Shown here piece after piece: positions 23,882 through 33,615 of a stretch of 64,000 nt of DNA. The notes under the pieces were generated by a model. That model was not told the origin of the DNA. It saw only the letters and a list, made by a program, of their open reading frames with translations, and searched no databases. Source of the DNA: Bacteroidetes bacterium HLUCCA01 (GTDB lineage Bacteria > Bacteroidota > Rhodothermia > Balneolales > HLUCCA01); the NCBI GenBank assembly GCA_001314545.1, contig LIHN01000021.1, positions 186,001 through 250,000 on the forward strand. The letters are read 5' to 3'. The position numbers and the translations under genes were made by a program. Each line of letters begins with the position of its first letter. The first letter of the stretch is position 1.

Positions 23882-25728
23882 TGCTTGGGAGTTTTGTGCG
23901 AGGTGAGTCCGTGTGTGGTTTTTTCCCAATAGAACGGACGGGTAATCAGCTGCCATAGCCCCTTGTAGGCGCTGATGGAGTGCATGAGCCAGTACACAGG
24001 GTTGAACAGGGCGAAGAAAATCAGGTCGAAGTATTTCCGCTTGAAAACAGCCATCATGTTCACGTAGATAATCAGAGCATTGCCCAGCATGAGGTTGATA
24101 ATGGAGATCCCCATCACGAAATCGGGAAAAAACAGGCCATAAAAGTCCGGGGTGAATACCAGGTAGATGATAAACAGGGCCAACAGGATGGGGTACAGCA
24201 GAAACGTCATGAAGGTACCACCGATAAACAGCTGAAAGCCGAAGAACCCTTTCCAGCCAATGGTCCGGATGAGTTCAACGGGGTGGCGCATGTGTACCAG
24301 CCAGGTCTGCATGTATCCCTTGATCCAGCGCGAGCGTTGCCGTATCCAGTTGCCGGGCGCCTTGTTGGCCTCCTCGTAGGTAGTGGAATCCAGCACCCCT
24401 ACCTTATACCCGCGTGCATAGGTCCGTATGCCCAGGTCGGCGTCTTCGGTTACATTGAACGGATCCCACCCGCCCAGTTCCATCAGGGTGTCAAACTTGA
24501 AATGGTTACTGGTACCCCCCAGGGGGATGGGAACTTTGAGCATATGGAGCCCGGGCAGCATGTAATCGAACCATCCGGAATACTCCATGGTGAACATGCG
24601 GGTAAGGGCATTTTCGCCCCGATTATAATAATTCAGACAGCACTGAATAATGACGTACTCCTCGGGAAGCTTGGCAAACAGGGCCACGGCACGTTTCAGC
24701 TGATCACTGTCCGGGATATCTTCGGCATCGTAAATGGTCAGCATCTGAGCCCTGGTGTAATATAACCCGTAGTTGCAGGCCTTGGGTTTCGTCTTAGGCT
24801 GATGATGAGGTATAATCAGGGGTTCAAATACGCCCGGAATGTCCAGATTACGCAATGCATCCAGGGTAACATCGTCATCTTCCTCCACCAGCAGCTTGAC
24901 ATCCAGGAGGTGGCGTGGGTAATCAATGTTCTTGATATTCCCGACCAGCTTGGTTACCACCTCACTTTCTTTGTATACGGGGAGCTGGATGGTGTAGGTG
25001 GGGAGCTCGTCTTCATTGAGGGCCAGCACTTCATCGCGGGTGACAACAGTTTTGGTTTCGACCTGGCTGCCCAGTAACGCCAGCAAAAATTTAAAGAACA
25101 CCGATCCGAAAAAAATCAGACCAATGGCTGCATTCACGGTCACAATGGTGGCTACCGGAAAGAAAAAGAGCAGCACGATGGTTGCCGCTATAAGCAGAAA
25201 AATGATCAGCAGCTGTGTTTCGGTGAAGGAGATAAGGGCCGAGCGCTCCCGGTCTTTGTCGGCCAGCTCAAAAACGGCTCGTTTAACGTTGGGAATGCCG
25301 TAGTGTTTATGCATAACCCACATTACATCCAGGTCAGAGGCGTATACGGGATCGGCTTTGAGTCCGCTGATACGCTCAATCTCCAGCAATGAGTCGTAGT
25401 CGAAGGGATCGCACATGGCAACGGTAATCTTGCCGCCGTGCGTGCGCAGGGGTGCCACTACCCTACGGTTCAGCCATTGAATGTCAAACAGCTCGGTGAG
25501 AGGTGTTTCAAATTCTATGCTCCTGACATCCGTAAACGTGATGTCTTCGGCCTCTTTGAGCTTGAATTCATAGTCCTTGCGAACGGCAAAACCATAGTTT
25601 AAAACCGATTTTATCGGGGAAATATCATGAAAATCGGCCGTGAAGCGTATTTGCTCCAGCTGATATTCGCCAACCAGCTCGTTGGCAACCAGAAACTGGT
25701 AAATATCGCCTCGGTATTGAATATCCAT
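23878..25728 (-). CDS. Processive GT2 polysaccharide synthase with N-terminal MshEN/T2SSE_N-like domain
   Basis: 616 residues. Residues 1-160 resemble the N-terminal domain of type II secretion ATPases (MshEN), ending in LRTHGGKITVAMCDPFDYDSLLEI and an ISGLKADPVYASDLDV stretch; some such domains bind cyclic di-GMP. Two membrane spans follow (about 175-220), then a family 2 catalytic domain with VEEDDDV, the DxD-like IYDAEDIPDSDQ, VTEDADLGIRTYARG and the processive-synthase signature RQRSRWIKGYMQTW. Three or four membrane spans close the protein. The layout matches XagB/NfrB-like synthases of secreted beta-linked polymers. It lies 2 nt after the barrel gene and overlaps the membrane-protein gene by 4 nt. 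Confidence 0.88.
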   Translation of the reverse strand: MDIQYRGDIYQFLVANELVGEYQLEQIRFTADFHDISPIKSVLNYGFAVRKDYEFKLKEAEDITFTDVRSIEFETPLTELFDIQWLNRRVVAPLRTHGGKITVAMCDPFDYDSLLEIERISGLKADPVYASDLDVMWVMHKHYGIPNVKRAVFELADKDRERSALISFTETQLLIIFLLIAATIVLLFFFPVATIVTVNAAIGLIFFGSVFFKFLLALLGSQVETKTVVTRDEVLALNEDELPTYTIQLPVYKESEVVTKLVGNIKNIDYPRHLLDVKLLVEEDDDVTLDALRNLDIPGVFEPLIIPHHQPKTKPKACNYGLYYTRAQMLTIYDAEDIPDSDQLKRAVALFAKLPEEYVIIQCCLNYYNRGENALTRMFTMEYSGWFDYMLPGLHMLKVPIPLGGTSNHFKFDTLMELGGWDPFNVTEDADLGIRTYARGYKVGVLDSTTYEEANKAPGNWIRQRSRWIKGYMQTWLVHMRHPVELIRTIGWKGFFGFQLFIGGTFMTFLLYPILLALFIIYLVFTPDFYGLFFPDFVMGISIINLMLGNALIIYVNMMAVFKRKYFDLIFFALFNPVYWLMHSISAYKGLWQLITRPFYWEKTTHGLTSHKTPKQ

Positions 25729-25730
25729 GG

Positions 25731-26567
25731 TTAAATAAATACCAGTAAACTCAGGTTAAATGCCCTGCCCAGGGCTGACTGTCGACCGGCATAGTCGGTG
25801 TAGAAGGTCCCGATAACCCCGAATTGTTCAACCGGCTTCCACATCAGCCCGATACCGGCCTTGTGAGAGAAGAAGTCTGTATTGAGCAGGATATTCTCGG
25901 GGGTAAAAACGTTGCCGCTGCTGCGCGAGGCCGTGCCGCTCAGCTCATACAACAGCTGCCATTGGGGAGCCAGCGTAAGACCGCCTGCCAGAGTATACAC
26001 CCATTGCAGGATGTCGGAACCGGGGTACAGACGAAATCCGGTATCAGCAGAATAGAATGCAGGTCGACCAGCCAGTTCATACCCCCCGGCCAGCATAATT
26101 CGTGCATCCAGGCCGGGTTTGCGGTATCCCGGAACCGGATTGAGTCCATCGCGGTACAAGGGTACCAGAACCATGCCCTGTATACTCAGGTGGTACGCAG
26201 CGTCCGGTCCGCGGCGGATACGGTACCGGGCCCCGACCTCGGCATCGGTAAAACTGCGGGTATCGGCTCTGGAAAATGCGTCTTCGTAGACGGCAGTGGC
26301 ATACGGAACTGAACCGAACAGGGTGAGGTTTCCATCGATGCCCGCTTCCACAAACAGTTTGGTGGTAGCACTGCGGTACGACCCGTCCGAACCGTAGCGC
26401 TGCAGATTCAGGTCATTATCCCAGAATCGGGAGGCCAGATAGCGGTAATGATTCAGAATAAGGGTGACCTCGCCCGGCTGTTTGGGAAATCCACTGGCTT
26501 TCAGCGATGAAACGGCGCTCAACAGCGTAAAAATTATAGCAAACCCGATCATGACTACAGACCGCAT
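25731..26567 (-). CDS. Outer-membrane beta-barrel protein (XagA-like)
   Basis: The start at 26567 gives a clear signal peptide, MRSVVMIGFAIIFTLLSAVSSLKASG, and a 278-residue product; longer starts (26729, 26873) place unrelated sequence in front. The mature part alternates polar and hydrophobic residues as in beta strands (NLTLFGSVPYATAVY, YHLSIQGMVLVPLY, WQLLYELSGTAS) and ends LSLLVFI; a final aromatic is usual for barrels, but here the last residue is Ile. It sits between the BcsB-like and synthase genes, so it is the likely outer-membrane exit or anchor for the polymer. XagA of Xanthomonas-type loci is similar in place and design. Confidence 0.75.
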   Translation of the reverse strand: MRSVVMIGFAIIFTLLSAVSSLKASGFPKQPGEVTLILNHYRYLASRFWDNDLNLQRYGSDGSYRSATTKLFVEAGIDGNLTLFGSVPYATAVYEDAFSRADTRSFTDAEVGARYRIRRGPDAAYHLSIQGMVLVPLYRDGLNPVPGYRKPGLDARIMLAGGYELAGRPAFYSADTGFRLYPGSDILQWVYTLAGGLTLAPQWQLLYELSGTASRSSGNVFTPENILLNTDFFSHKAGIGLMWKPVEQFGVIGTFYTDYAGRQSALGRAFNLSLLVFI

Positions 26568-26739
26568 AGCCACTGACGGTGGGCTGACCTCCGCCTGTCC
26601 GGGCGATTCCGGATGACTGCGATGCGGGCAGGATACTGCTCCATAGCTTACGCTGCTCTTGATCCAGCATCGGTTAACAGCCGCATCGCACGGATAGTTG
26701 TTGCGCCTGCCTGTATACGGTCTTGCATTCATAGGGCCA

Positions 26740-28818
26740 TCACTGAAACTGTTTACGGGCTTCCAGTACCGATCGCCGGATAGCCAGGTAGCCAAAGACC
26801 AGCAGCAACAAGACGGCCAGTAAGAGCACAAACCCGAAACGGTCGAACCAATATTGCCAGGTAGTGGTGCCATCGCCTCCGGTCACTCCCGTGTATTCGT
26901 TGATGTTGAACAAGTGGTGAGTTTCATGGTTGGCGATGCCCAGATTGTTGGTAAGGCGGAAACGCTGATCGGAAATCACCGAGGCGATATATTCGTGGCC
27001 GGCACGTGAACGCCCTCCCATTGCGGTCAACAATAGTACTGGCTGAGCATTTTCGAGGAAGATTTGTGCGATGCCAACGTTGGCCGTGTCGGCTGTAGCG
27101 AATAACTCCCGACCCAGACCCTCTGACTGAATCCGGAAGGTCTCCCCGGAACGTACCATAGCCCCATCGAAATGGGAGGTTAATGTACTGCCGCCCACGC
27201 CGAATCCTATTACGGGGCGGGAACGAAGGAATTGGCGATCCACCTCGTTTTGATAGTAAATGCGCGGAAACAGCAGCATCCGCTCCTGCACGTTGGTATT
27301 CAGAAAAGCCACGGTTCGGGCCACGGCATTCAACGTCCGGAGAGCCGGGGCACGGTCGATGAGCAGGGTGGTTTCAGGGTGATAAAAAACCGTGGGGAAG
27401 TGATGAAACGATAAGGGTTCCGGCTGATATTCCCTGCCACCGTTAAGCACCGATTGCCGCGTATCCACGCGGGCAGAGAAGTCGGCGGTGACGCTTTCAC
27501 AACTCATCTGCGGAGGATAGTACACGAACTCAACGGTAATGGTGTTGAAGGGTTGAAGCTGATCGCGCCGAAAACGGAGCTGATGGCTCAGATAACCACT
27601 CTGATCCAGGCGCTGACTGGACTGCAGGAAGTCGTTGATATACACATTCAATATGCCACGGTCTTCCGGATCAATACTGCTGTATCTGGCATTCAGAACC
27701 ATATCAATATTTTCGGGCAGGTAGCCGAAATCATTCAGTGAGAAGTTATATTCTACCTGCTGGGAGCCTATCCCCTGCAGGGCTACGTCAGGAGCCCCCA
27801 GGTCGCGCAGGGTCAGCGTGCGATTACGGTACTGCGAACGCACCTCATACGGGGCAACGGCGCTGGCCACACTCAGATAACTGCCAAAAGCCGTACTCAC
27901 CTGGTTACGGTCGAGCAGGGCGTTGACCGCATTTTTATACCCGGTTGAGTCCCTGCCGGTCACAATCAGATGGCGATAACGACGGATGCTCTGACCATCC
28001 CGGTACTGCCGGCGGATTAGCTCAAGCAGACCCTGACCCTGTGGCTGCGACTGCGTTAAGCGGTTGACCAGGGAATCCGGTATCACTCCGTTCATACCCA
28101 GCAATACACTGCCGGACGGTTGCCGTATCGCCTCGGCATAGGTGGTAATTTCGGCCGACTGGTTCCCCCAGGTTTTATCCAGAAATGCCTTCAGCCAGAC
28201 AGCGGTTTCCATATCAACCAGAGACGGGTTGTCTGGTATGCCGATATAGCGAATCGTTGGAACGAAGGAAGCGATGGTAGGTTCGGCCACCGCACCGGTC
28301 CGACGTACATGGAGGGTCGATCTGCCCGAAATGGTCACCCACATGGTATTGAACAGCACATCTTCACAGCGATCATCGGTAATGGTCACATCGGTTCCAA
28401 TCTCCAGTTTCACGAAGTTATCCTCCGGAAGTAGGGTTCCGGCCAGTGGAACACGAAGCGTACCCGGGTCGGATGAAAGTCTGCGTGACGTGACCGGCAT
28501 ATCATTGACCCTGACCGATACAAATGACCGGTTCATCATGAGCACCTCAGACCACCCCAGCTGCAGGGTAATGTAACTGTTGGCCAGGTCAATGTCGGAA
28601 GGAACCCGGAAAAAATAGGTTGCCGTAGAAGAACGACCGGTCAGAATCACATCGTTGTAATCATAGGCCGTAAACGGTAACGATTCCGGCTGGGCCTGCA
28701 GCGGTGTTGCCGTAACCAAAACCAAAACCATGGTTACAAACAGCCCTATCATCCTTCCGGGTGACCGGCTGCCGGTGAATACGTCAGGAAAGCTGCGGGT
28801 ATTAATAGGTGATTTCAT
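26740..28818 (-). CDS. BcsB-like periplasmic polysaccharide synthase partner
   Basis: 692 residues with a start at 28818 that gives a signal region (MIGLFVTMVLVLVTATPLQA) ending before QPESLPF. The mature protein follows the cellulose-synthase regulatory subunit layout: a first jelly-roll (RSSTATYFFRVPSDIDLANSYITL, VNDMPVTSRRLSSDPGTLRVPL, DRCEDVLFNTMWVTI), a flavodoxin-like part (TYAEAIRQPSGSVLLGMNG), a second jelly-roll with VEYNFSLNDFGYLPENIDMVLN and SCESVTADFSARVDT, and a C-terminal membrane anchor (FGFVLLLAVLLLLVFGYLAI). It would guide the polymer through the periplasm beside the GT2 synthase. It overlaps the preceding kinase gene by 17 nt. Confidence 0.87.
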   Translation of the reverse strand: MKSPINTRSFPDVFTGSRSPGRMIGLFVTMVLVLVTATPLQAQPESLPFTAYDYNDVILTGRSSTATYFFRVPSDIDLANSYITLQLGWSEVLMMNRSFVSVRVNDMPVTSRRLSSDPGTLRVPLAGTLLPEDNFVKLEIGTDVTITDDRCEDVLFNTMWVTISGRSTLHVRRTGAVAEPTIASFVPTIRYIGIPDNPSLVDMETAVWLKAFLDKTWGNQSAEITTYAEAIRQPSGSVLLGMNGVIPDSLVNRLTQSQPQGQGLLELIRRQYRDGQSIRRYRHLIVTGRDSTGYKNAVNALLDRNQVSTAFGSYLSVASAVAPYEVRSQYRNRTLTLRDLGAPDVALQGIGSQQVEYNFSLNDFGYLPENIDMVLNARYSSIDPEDRGILNVYINDFLQSSQRLDQSGYLSHQLRFRRDQLQPFNTITVEFVYYPPQMSCESVTADFSARVDTRQSVLNGGREYQPEPLSFHHFPTVFYHPETTLLIDRAPALRTLNAVARTVAFLNTNVQERMLLFPRIYYQNEVDRQFLRSRPVIGFGVGGSTLTSHFDGAMVRSGETFRIQSEGLGRELFATADTANVGIAQIFLENAQPVLLLTAMGGRSRAGHEYIASVISDQRFRLTNNLGIANHETHHLFNINEYTGVTGGDGTTTWQYWFDRFGFVLLLAVLLLLVFGYLAIRRSVLEARKQFQ

Positions 28819-30256
28819 GATAGTCAGATAAGTTGGCATAATTGAATTCCACAAGAAAATAAAGGCCGGTTTGTTTGTTGCTGGAGTAGTACAGTGTAGC
28901 CTGCATACGCCTGAGCAGCTGTCGGGAGAGCGACAACCCAACTCCGGTGCTGCTCTTGGCGGATTTACCCTGTTCGGTGAGCGTTTCCAGACGGTTGAAC
29001 ATTTCGTCAAGTTCCTTGTACTCCACCGTAGTAGCAGCCTGGGAAATGTGACAACGGACCTTATGTCCCTCCTGCTCCACCAGTACCTTCAGTTCGCTGT
29101 TATTTTGCGACAGGAGTACCGCATATTTAAGCAACCCCGTAACCGATTGTTTCAGGTAGGATTCATGCGCCATGACCGGCAGTTCACGGGAGGGTTTCAG
29201 ATAACTCACGGTAATGTATCGGTCGTCCGCTTCCGTTTTGACCGCAGCCACCGCGGTATCGATTACGTGCAGCATATCCGTACGTTGAAGCGCGAGGGGT
29301 TCGTTATCGTGTTCGATGGTTTGCACGTCCAGATACTGATCTACCACTTCATTAATGTGCGTAGCCGCCTGTTCCATATCCTCATGCATGGAGCGAATCT
29401 CTTCCGGCAACGCATCGCCATATTGAATTTTCATCAACTCCAGCAGTCCCAGAATTCCGTTGACCGGGTTCTTGATTCCGTGGGTAGAAATATTCAGATG
29501 ACGCGTTTTCTGGTCGTTGAATCGCTTCAATTCGGCACTTTTCTGCTCAAGAAGTTCTTTCTGCCGGACAATCTCAGCAACCTGTTGCTCCAGTCTGAGG
29601 TTGGCTTTCTTGCGGAAGATATCGGCCGATACCTTGCGCGACTCATACTCATAGCGTACGGCGGGAATGAACAGGGATAGGGTAGCGGTGACAAAAAAGA
29701 ACATCCCACCATATTCAACCAGCAGACTGATGGGATGTGGGCTGTAGGTCAGATTTAATCCGATGAAGGCACCCACGGCGATGAAGAGCTGAAGCAGACC
29801 GTTGTAGGGCTGCCAGAGCATGGCCAGGTTGATGGCTACAAAGCACAGCGACCAGGCAACCATGTAGTAGTAAAACGCCGTAAGGGGTGCAAAAAGGGCA
29901 AACCCAACCATCTGTAAGGTGATACCCGTGAGAAGAAGGTGTACCGGTGCGAGCAACCACCGGTCTGATCGGGAGCTGTAGTCGTACAGGATGTATACCC
30001 CGGCGAGCAGAATAATACGGGCTGTGAGCATCTCCAGCCAATAGGGCTCGATGTACAGATAGTCCAGAAACGTGAACAGCGGATACAGGAAAAGGGTGGT
30101 CCAGATGAGCAAGTTCAGGTAATGCCGGCTCTGGACACGCATTTCACGATTGATTTCATCGGTACTCACCGAGATTTCATCGTAAAATATGCCGGCCCTG
30201 GCCGCCGTGCGGGCCATTTCGGCTCTGCTTCCTGCCGGTTGATCTGAAGATTTCAT
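28802..30256 (-). CDS. Membrane histidine-kinase-like protein with degenerate ATP site
   Basis: 484 residues. Six or so membrane spans (about residues 50-200) form a 7TM-like sensor, followed by a coiled coil and a HisKA-type segment with an intact phospho-acceptor His in LNISTHGIKNPVNGILG. The catalytic domain is damaged: the N-box reads SVTGLLKYAVLL, lacking both Asn residues, and the DxGxG G1 box is replaced by SQAATTVEY, while the G2 box STGVGLSLSRQLL remains. It probably cannot use ATP by itself, so it may serve as a phosphorelay acceptor, a regulator of another kinase, or a non-catalytic sensor of the polymer system. The 30256 start is preferred to 30289. Confidence 0.82.
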   Translation of the reverse strand: MKSSDQPAGSRAEMARTAARAGIFYDEISVSTDEINREMRVQSRHYLNLLIWTTLFLYPLFTFLDYLYIEPYWLEMLTARIILLAGVYILYDYSSRSDRWLLAPVHLLLTGITLQMVGFALFAPLTAFYYYMVAWSLCFVAINLAMLWQPYNGLLQLFIAVGAFIGLNLTYSPHPISLLVEYGGMFFFVTATLSLFIPAVRYEYESRKVSADIFRKKANLRLEQQVAEIVRQKELLEQKSAELKRFNDQKTRHLNISTHGIKNPVNGILGLLELMKIQYGDALPEEIRSMHEDMEQAATHINEVVDQYLDVQTIEHDNEPLALQRTDMLHVIDTAVAAVKTEADDRYITVSYLKPSRELPVMAHESYLKQSVTGLLKYAVLLSQNNSELKVLVEQEGHKVRCHISQAATTVEYKELDEMFNRLETLTEQGKSAKSSTGVGLSLSRQLLRRMQATLYYSSNKQTGLYFLVEFNYANLSDYHEITY

Positions 30257-30491
30257 AGTTGCGTAGGCTGATGGTGTTAACTGCCGCAAGATTACGGCGA
30301 TATCACGCGGTCACAGTATTTTTTGGAAAACCCTAATTTTTTAGGCGCCTTGTGTTTTTGAACAACGTGTTTTCTGTTCTGAAGTGCGTATTTGTGTTTA
30401 GTACCAGAGCCCATTTTGTCTCACTCCACCTGGTATCTGGCAGGGAAAGAGGCGTTTTAACCGATAGATGTAAAGAATCCGGATGTTGCAT

Positions 30492-32114
30492 TTAGTCGGG
30501 CAAGGGAACGGGCCGGACATCAATACCCGATTTGCGGGTGACATATTCAGCCAGCATACTCACTTCGGTCTGATCGTTGTATCTGCCGGTTACGATTTGG
30601 TATCGACTCCCGGAAGGGATAGCTATAATCCGTACCTGGTTGAATCCGATCTGATTCCATGCGTCTGCAACCATTTCTGCTTGCGTATGCGACGTAACGG
30701 TGCCCAACAGCAGGGTATAGCCCTGCGCTGATGGATTATAATCCGGGGCGTCACCAAAGACCCTGAAATCTGTGTAGTGATGCAGTACGATGAAAGCTTC
30801 CTCCAGGGCCTGATCCCCCCCGGCAGCCCGTATTGCATTGGCCGCGTCCCAGTAGGTGGTGTACTGTCCCACACCCACCAGCCATCGCACAAAACGACCT
30901 TCACGATACTGGGGAATAAGCGTGACCCGGCCGGATTCATCCTGATCGAGCAAGCGCTGATAATTTCTCAGCGCCAGGCTTCCGGTGCTGTTGACAACCT
31001 TCACTTCGAAATAATACCGGTCACTTTCGTTCCAGCTGACCGTGTAAACCGGTTCGGGTAGTGGTGTTTCCACGGGACTATCCGCAACGTCGGGAACATG
31101 GGTTTGGTCGACACCGGATGCAGCCTCTGACTGTTCCAGCCGCTCGGTTGCCTCCGCGGCAGCCTCCGGTATGATAACTGGTTGCCGGATTGACTGGTTT
31201 ATTTGCAGGGACTCCTGAAACACGGAAGACAACGGGAACCCCATTGATACGATCAGGGCCGAAACCACGCTCCATCGGACCAACCCACCAGACATAGTAC
31301 CGGCTACCAGAAGTGTGGTGAGCACCGATGCAGCCAGTATCAGATCAGGTGCTGTAACATGACCGTTATCAGACTGCCCGACCGCAGCTATGAGGAGCGA
31401 CAGGAACGGGGCTGCACTCACATAAAAAAGCAACGGTCGCGATCCGAGCTGCCACAACGCAATCCATGCCACAAAAAGGAAAGCGACCAGACGAGGGGTG
31501 ATCTCCATTGGAAATCCGTCAGAGATCAGCATGACCGGTAACACAGAGGCCTCCAATGGAGGCTGGTGACCTGCTGCGGTTACGGTATCCGGATCGGGTA
31601 ACGACCAGAACTCCGGCGAAATCCAGACGAAGCCGGTTTTAATCGCCGTATAACCCAAAAAGACCACGCCGGGGAATACCAGAAACAAGCCGATGGACTT
31701 AAGAACAGGTTTGACAGCCGGCCATTCCAGTGGGATGTCGCCATTCAGGCAGGATGAAGTTACAGAGACTACGGGCTTCGGATCCCGTTCGGCCGGTTCC
31801 GGGATACGGTTTATACTGCCCATTGCCTGGTTCACGGCTAAAAAAAAGAGTACCGGGAACATGAGAACGCCCAGGGGAACAAAATGGGCATCCAGAAACA
31901 TAAGACCCGTCCAGCAAACGGCCATGTACCCAATCTGCTCTGGTCTTCGCTCAGATACCCATCGTAAAACCACATAAATAAACGTCGCCAAGAGCAGCAG
32001 GGTAAACGAGGTATCAACCACACTGAGAAGCGTATCGGATATACGATATTCCAGGCCTGAGTAAATCAGAAACAGGGTTATCGTGATTCCGGTAAACGGC
32101 ACAGCCTGTCTCAT
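30492..32114 (-). CDS. Multi-pass membrane protein with C-terminal SPOR-like repeats
   Basis: 540 residues. Eight or nine hydrophobic segments fill residues 1-300, then a Pro/Glu-rich linker, then about 180 residues containing two SPOR-like units: YYFEVKVVNSTGSLALRNYQRLL with RFVRWLVGVGQYTTYWDAANAI, and YTLLLGTVTSHTQAEMVADAWN with RYQIVTGRYNDQTEVSMLAEYV. SPOR domains bind denuded peptidoglycan glycan strands. Its ATG overlaps the end of the upstream kinase-like gene (32111-32114). A 200-bp gap separates it from the next kinase-like gene. I do not recognise the membrane part; the protein may tie the polymer apparatus to the cell wall. Confidence 0.75.
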   Translation of the reverse strand: MRQAVPFTGITITLFLIYSGLEYRISDTLLSVVDTSFTLLLLATFIYVVLRWVSERRPEQIGYMAVCWTGLMFLDAHFVPLGVLMFPVLFFLAVNQAMGSINRIPEPAERDPKPVVSVTSSCLNGDIPLEWPAVKPVLKSIGLFLVFPGVVFLGYTAIKTGFVWISPEFWSLPDPDTVTAAGHQPPLEASVLPVMLISDGFPMEITPRLVAFLFVAWIALWQLGSRPLLFYVSAAPFLSLLIAAVGQSDNGHVTAPDLILAASVLTTLLVAGTMSGGLVRWSVVSALIVSMGFPLSSVFQESLQINQSIRQPVIIPEAAAEATERLEQSEAASGVDQTHVPDVADSPVETPLPEPVYTVSWNESDRYYFEVKVVNSTGSLALRNYQRLLDQDESGRVTLIPQYREGRFVRWLVGVGQYTTYWDAANAIRAAGGDQALEEAFIVLHHYTDFRVFGDAPDYNPSAQGYTLLLGTVTSHTQAEMVADAWNQIGFNQVRIIAIPSGSRYQIVTGRYNDQTEVSMLAEYVTRKSGIDVRPVPLPD

Positions 32115-33379
32115 ACCTTCGCTGATTTAGCCGGAATTACAAAAGGAAATGCAAATCGTACGTAATACACGCCCTCATCGGATCGCGTGTGCAGCAACGT
32201 GGCCCGCATTTGGTGCAGATGGGCAACCGCCTCAAGTACACCTATCGGTTTCAGCTCGGTGTACGGCTCCAGCCCGGGAGCCAGCTCGTCCAGAGCTGCA
32301 CTCAAGGCCGCAAAGTCATCGGCCGCAATGCCTGTATCTGACACGACGACGTGGATGAGAACGAGGTATTCATTGGCCTCTGTCATTACCTGAATAGATC
32401 TGCCGGCCGCTTTGGAAATAAGTTCATCGCACAAATTTAGTAGTGCTTTTTGCGTGTTTTCCGGATGCACCCGGACCATGAGTCCGTTTCCGGGGCGAAT
32501 CAGTTTAATTCTGACATCGTTGGATATTGACTTCTGGCGCACATCTTTAAGCACCTGGCTCACCAGCTCTGACAAATCGACCCGTTCCAGGTCAGCAGTG
32601 TCGGTTTTCACCCGTCGTGAATACGCTTCCTCGAAGGTTATAAAACGGGGACGACCCTGCGGGTCGGACCGGGCAGACAATGGTTTGTCATTTCGATTTT
32701 CAGCGTTGCTTTCAGCGGCCTCATCCATCCCGCCATGGGATACTTTTTCCGGTTTAATCACCCCTTTTTCAAGCAGAATGCGCGTCAGGGCAACCTCCCT
32801 GCGAAATGGTCGGGCTATACGCGGTATCAGCACCCCCGCAGCAGTGGTGAACAGCAGAACGAGTCCTCCCTGCAGATAAACCTCCACGGAATGCGGAATC
32901 AGCAGGGAGAATATGAGTATAAACACAGCAGCAACACTCCATTGAAACAACATATGTCCTGTACCCCACAGAACAAACACGGGGGTTAACAGGTAGACTG
33001 CTGCCATGAGGTGAAGGTAGAACAGTCCGGTGCCGTGTGATAAAGAGCCGGTTATCCAAAGCGTATGCACAAGACTGAGCAGTAATGCTGCATGAATACA
33101 GTGAAAACGAAGGGTTTCGCTGTTGCGGGTTTTATACCAGATCAACGGCACCAGTATTGCCACAGCAATTCGGCTTGCTATAAAAGGCAGTGATGCAGAA
33201 CCCAGAAACAGTATATCCAGTATGCTGGTCAGCGTCAGCATAAGGGAGAAAAATCCTACTGCAAGTTTGAGATAATGTGCGGTATGGATTTCATAACGAG
33301 AATCAATCTCGTTGCTGCTAACCGGATAAACTGAAGCAGGATTTTCCATAACGGAGGGGGTTCCATCGGGTGAAGCCAC
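32111..33379 (-). CDS. Membrane protein with degenerate histidine-kinase ATPase domain
   Basis: 422 residues, with a six-helix membrane region (about 35-195) like that of the kinase-like protein at 28802. The C-terminal part keeps the outline of a HATPase fold: QKALLNLCDELISKA in place of the N-box, VVSDTGIAADDF in place of G1, and KPIGVLEAVAHL where the G2 box should be. There is no HisKA phospho-acceptor His (the segment reads RFITFEEAYSRRVKTDTADL). It is therefore a probable pseudokinase. As first gene of the exopolysaccharide operon it may sense and relay by protein contact. An alternative start is 33349. Confidence 0.78.
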   Translation of the reverse strand: MASPDGTPSVMENPASVYPVSSNEIDSRYEIHTAHYLKLAVGFFSLMLTLTSILDILFLGSASLPFIASRIAVAILVPLIWYKTRNSETLRFHCIHAALLLSLVHTLWITGSLSHGTGLFYLHLMAAVYLLTPVFVLWGTGHMLFQWSVAAVFILIFSLLIPHSVEVYLQGGLVLLFTTAAGVLIPRIARPFRREVALTRILLEKGVIKPEKVSHGGMDEAAESNAENRNDKPLSARSDPQGRPRFITFEEAYSRRVKTDTADLERVDLSELVSQVLKDVRQKSISNDVRIKLIRPGNGLMVRVHPENTQKALLNLCDELISKAAGRSIQVMTEANEYLVLIHVVVSDTGIAADDFAALSAALDELAPGLEPYTELKPIGVLEAVAHLHQMRATLLHTRSDEGVYYVRFAFPFVIPAKSAKV

Positions 33380-33615
33380 ACGAACCTTTGATTACAAATC
33401 TATAATTATTGACACAGCGGGTGTACCATGAGGCTCCCGGATTGACTGAACATGTTCCACTGGAGCACTCCCTAACAACAAAAAACGTTGGTTATTCTGC
33501 TAAATGGCTCTAAAAAAGGGTGCTTATTTCTTAATGTCTACACGTATCTCAAGCTACTTGGTGGCTCCCCATAAAAAAATTAGATTCTTCTATAAAACGA
33601 TCCCGTCTGCCGCAA

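Noticed and set aside
27232-27741. Plus-strand ORFs opposite the BcsB-like gene
   Set aside because: Antisense shadows of a gene with clear family motifs.
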